Assembly: GCA_947311435.1 (NCBI GenBank)
Contig: CAMZKT010000069.1
Location: 1-32,167, forward strand
Direction: 5' to 3'
Source of the DNA: an uncultured Desulfocapsa sp.
GTDB taxonomy: Bacteria > Desulfobacterota > Desulfobulbia > Desulfobulbales > Desulfocapsaceae
DNA length: 32,167 bases
Part shown: positions 30,972 to 32,167 of the stretch, in pieces
How positions within the stretch are numbered: position 1 is the first letter of the stretch
Layout of the letters: every line of letters begins with the position of its first letter
The notes under the pieces: generated by a model
Seen by the model: the letters and a program-made list of their open reading frames with translations, nothing else
Told to the model about the DNA's origin: nothing
Database searches by the model: none
Position numbers and translations under genes: made by a program

Positions 30972-31478
30972 ATGCCTCCTTCAACTCAACAGAATAAAAG
31001 TCTGGCCATCTACCCGGGGACCTTTGATCCCATCACCATGGGACATCTCGATATAATTGATCGAGCTCTGAACCTTTTTGATAGAGTTATTATTGCCATA
31101 GCCATTAATCCAGGAAAAGCTCCTCTCTTTTCTCTCAATGAGCGACAACAGATGGTTAAAAAGTGTTTTCCCCGCGATTATTCACGTATCACAGTGGAAG
31201 CTGTTTCGGGATTACTGGTACAATATGCTGTTGACAAAGGGGCGATTGCAATTATTCGTGGTTTGCGTGCTGTCTCTGATTTTGACTACGAATTTCAACT
31301 GGCATTGATGAACAGAAAACTTAAACGCGAAGTTGACACAATATTCCTTATGCCAGGATTCAGGTGGATTTATATCAGTTCTTCCATCATAAAAGATGCT
31401 GCCAGGCACGGTGGCGATGTCGCTGATTTAGTGCCAGAGCATGTGAACGAGTGTCTTCTTAAAAAATTCCCAATCTAA
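30972..31478 (+). CDS. coaD: phosphopantetheine adenylyltransferase
   Basis: CoaD makes dephospho-CoA from phosphopantetheine and ATP. The nucleotidyltransferase signature AIYPGTFDPITMGHLDIIDRA (with the TxGH motif), the IIRGLRAVSDFDYEFQLALMNRKL block and ISSSIIKDAARHGGDV near the end are diagnostic. At 168 aa it is full length, with about ten extra polar residues before the first strand. AGGGAAAC precedes the ATG. RsmD and CoaD genes are neighbours in many bacteria. Confidence 0.97.
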   Translation: MPPSTQQNKSLAIYPGTFDPITMGHLDIIDRALNLFDRVIIAIAINPGKAPLFSLNERQQMVKKCFPRDYSRITVEAVSGLLVQYAVDKGAIAIIRGLRAVSDFDYEFQLALMNRKLKREVDTIFLMPGFRWIYISSSIIKDAARHGGDVADLVPEHVNECLLKKFPI

Positions 31479-31514
31479 TGATTTACACTGACATCTTTTC
31501 CCTGGTTCTCATTC

Positions 31515-31925
31515 ATGGTACCCTGTAAAGAAAAAACATACGTGCCGAGCAAGCGAAATTTTCTTCTCCTTTTAGCAAGTCTTGCTGCAACCTACCCTGT
31601 TTTCCGTTTTCTTAACTTCTCAATTCCTAGAAAACCACGGATCATTGAACTCAGCAAAACATCACTCACACCTGCTGGATTCCACATTGCTACAGGCTAC
31701 ATACTCTTTGATAACGGAATAGACACTTGGGCGATCTCCAGAAAATGTACTCACCTTGGCTGCACAATCAACCTGCACGAGAAAGATAACTACCTTGAAT
31801 GTCCTTGCCATCAAAGTCGTTTTACTACCAAAGGTCTTGTTATTCGAGGCCCCGCCAAGAGAGCACTCACCCGCTATAATGTTGAAACCCTAAAAGATGA
31901 TGGTGGATATATTATCACTATTTAA
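31515..31925 (+). CDS. Rieske 2Fe-2S protein of a bc-type complex
   Basis: The 136-residue protein has one membrane helix near its N-terminus (about 15-33, NFLLLLASLAATYPVFRFL) and a small Rieske domain. Ligands are C78 and H80 (CTHLGC) and C96 and H99 (CPCHQS); C83 and C98 would form the stabilising disulfide. The pattern is that of the iron-sulfur subunit of bc1/b6f-type or related quinol-oxidising complexes. A cytochrome b gene would be expected next, but instead a repeat element follows at once, and none is seen before the window ends. The ribosome site is weak. Confidence 0.88.
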   Translation: MVPCKEKTYVPSKRNFLLLLASLAATYPVFRFLNFSIPRKPRIIELSKTSLTPAGFHIATGYILFDNGIDTWAISRKCTHLGCTINLHEKDNYLECPCHQSRFTTKGLVIRGPAKRALTRYNVETLKDDGGYIITI

Positions 31926-31927
31926 AT

Positions 31928-32080
31928 CGTAACTATTCAGGTGAAATTGCAAAATCAGCAGAAACATCGGACTGTAACTGTTCAGCAGTGCTTTATATGT
32001 GTTCAAGCAGGATTGCGAACTAGAGTAGTCCTCTGTGAGCAGCCTGATCGGATACAGATGAAATGCTGCTGAACAGTTCC
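31928..32080 (+). repeat. GTAAC hairpin element, family A
   Basis: This copy matches the one at 22602-22755 over its whole length. The 46-base lead (CGTAACTATTCAGGTGAAAT onward) and the ends GTAACTGTTCAGCAG (31974-31988) and CTGCTGAACAGTTCC (32066-32080) are shared; the core differs by a few substitutions that weaken the CCTCTGTG/CACAGAGG inner stem. It begins two bases after the Rieske stop codon. The remaining 87 bases of the window hold no gene that I can support. Confidence 0.88.
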
Positions 32081-32167
32081 CAAAACAGTATGGTTTTGAA
32101 AAATCCATTACTTTATTGCCAATGATGCGTTATTATGGCTCAAAATTTAAATAGCAACTCTTCTTAA

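Noticed and set aside
31890-32108. 72-codon minus-strand frame at the window end
   Set aside because: It runs through the family A repeat, which also occurs at 22602-22755 in a non-coding gap, so the frame is a by-product of the repeat.

Overview
This window looks like a chromosomal segment of an anaerobic, flagellated, Gram-negative Desulfobacterota bacterium, most like the Desulfobulbales. The clues are a polar-type flagellar cluster, an ADP-forming acetate-CoA ligase, a ferredoxin preceded by an HcpR-type operator, outer-membrane lipid genes, and a probable UGA-encoded selenocysteine. This placement is inferred from gene content; the window has no rRNA or tRNA gene.

Layout. (1) 1-7942, plus strand: late flagellar genes (flagellin, FlaG, FliD cap, FliS chaperone, two small helical chaperone-like proteins), then a second block with two PilZ proteins, a FliK-like protein and an FlhB-C-terminal homologue, with a possible sigma-28 promoter between the blocks. 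(2) 7943-11033: repeats around a zinc metallopeptidase (YpfJ family), a ferredoxin-type protein (FrdX-like) with an HcpR-like site at about -41.5, and a convergent YkgJ-type cysteine-cluster protein. (3) 11099-15168: a Pqi-type lipid transport operon (two PqiA halves and a four-MCE PqiB) facing an outer-membrane phospholipase A1. (4) 15468-21187, minus strand: a four-gene set of HDAC-family deacetylase, CBS-ACT protein (AcuB-like), ADP-forming acetate-CoA ligase, and a CoA-transferase/hydrolase fused to a GNAT domain. It resembles the Bacillus acuABC acetylation logic built around an ADP-forming enzyme. (5) 21373-22472: a small thioredoxin-fold protein whose active site is read through an in-frame TGA as UxxC, translationally coupled to a CaCA-type exchanger. 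Conventional annotation would miss the first 15 codons, including the active site. (6) 22757-27174: leuA on the minus strand with a leucine-rich leader peptide and attenuator, divergent from ilvB-ilvN. (7) 27443-31925: psd, pssA, asd, rsmD, coaD and a Rieske protein.

The gaps between genes carry at least three sets of short non-coding repeats. Two sets (A and B) are long hairpins with GTAACT-type ends and a conserved flank of about 46 nt on one side. The third (C) is MITE-like, with CTCGTAAAAA ends. Two set A copies share their core, while a third has the same ends and size but a different core.

The observations most worth following are the hidden selenoprotein, the leu attenuator, the acetylation module around the ADP-forming acetate-CoA ligase, and the GTAAC hairpin superfamily.
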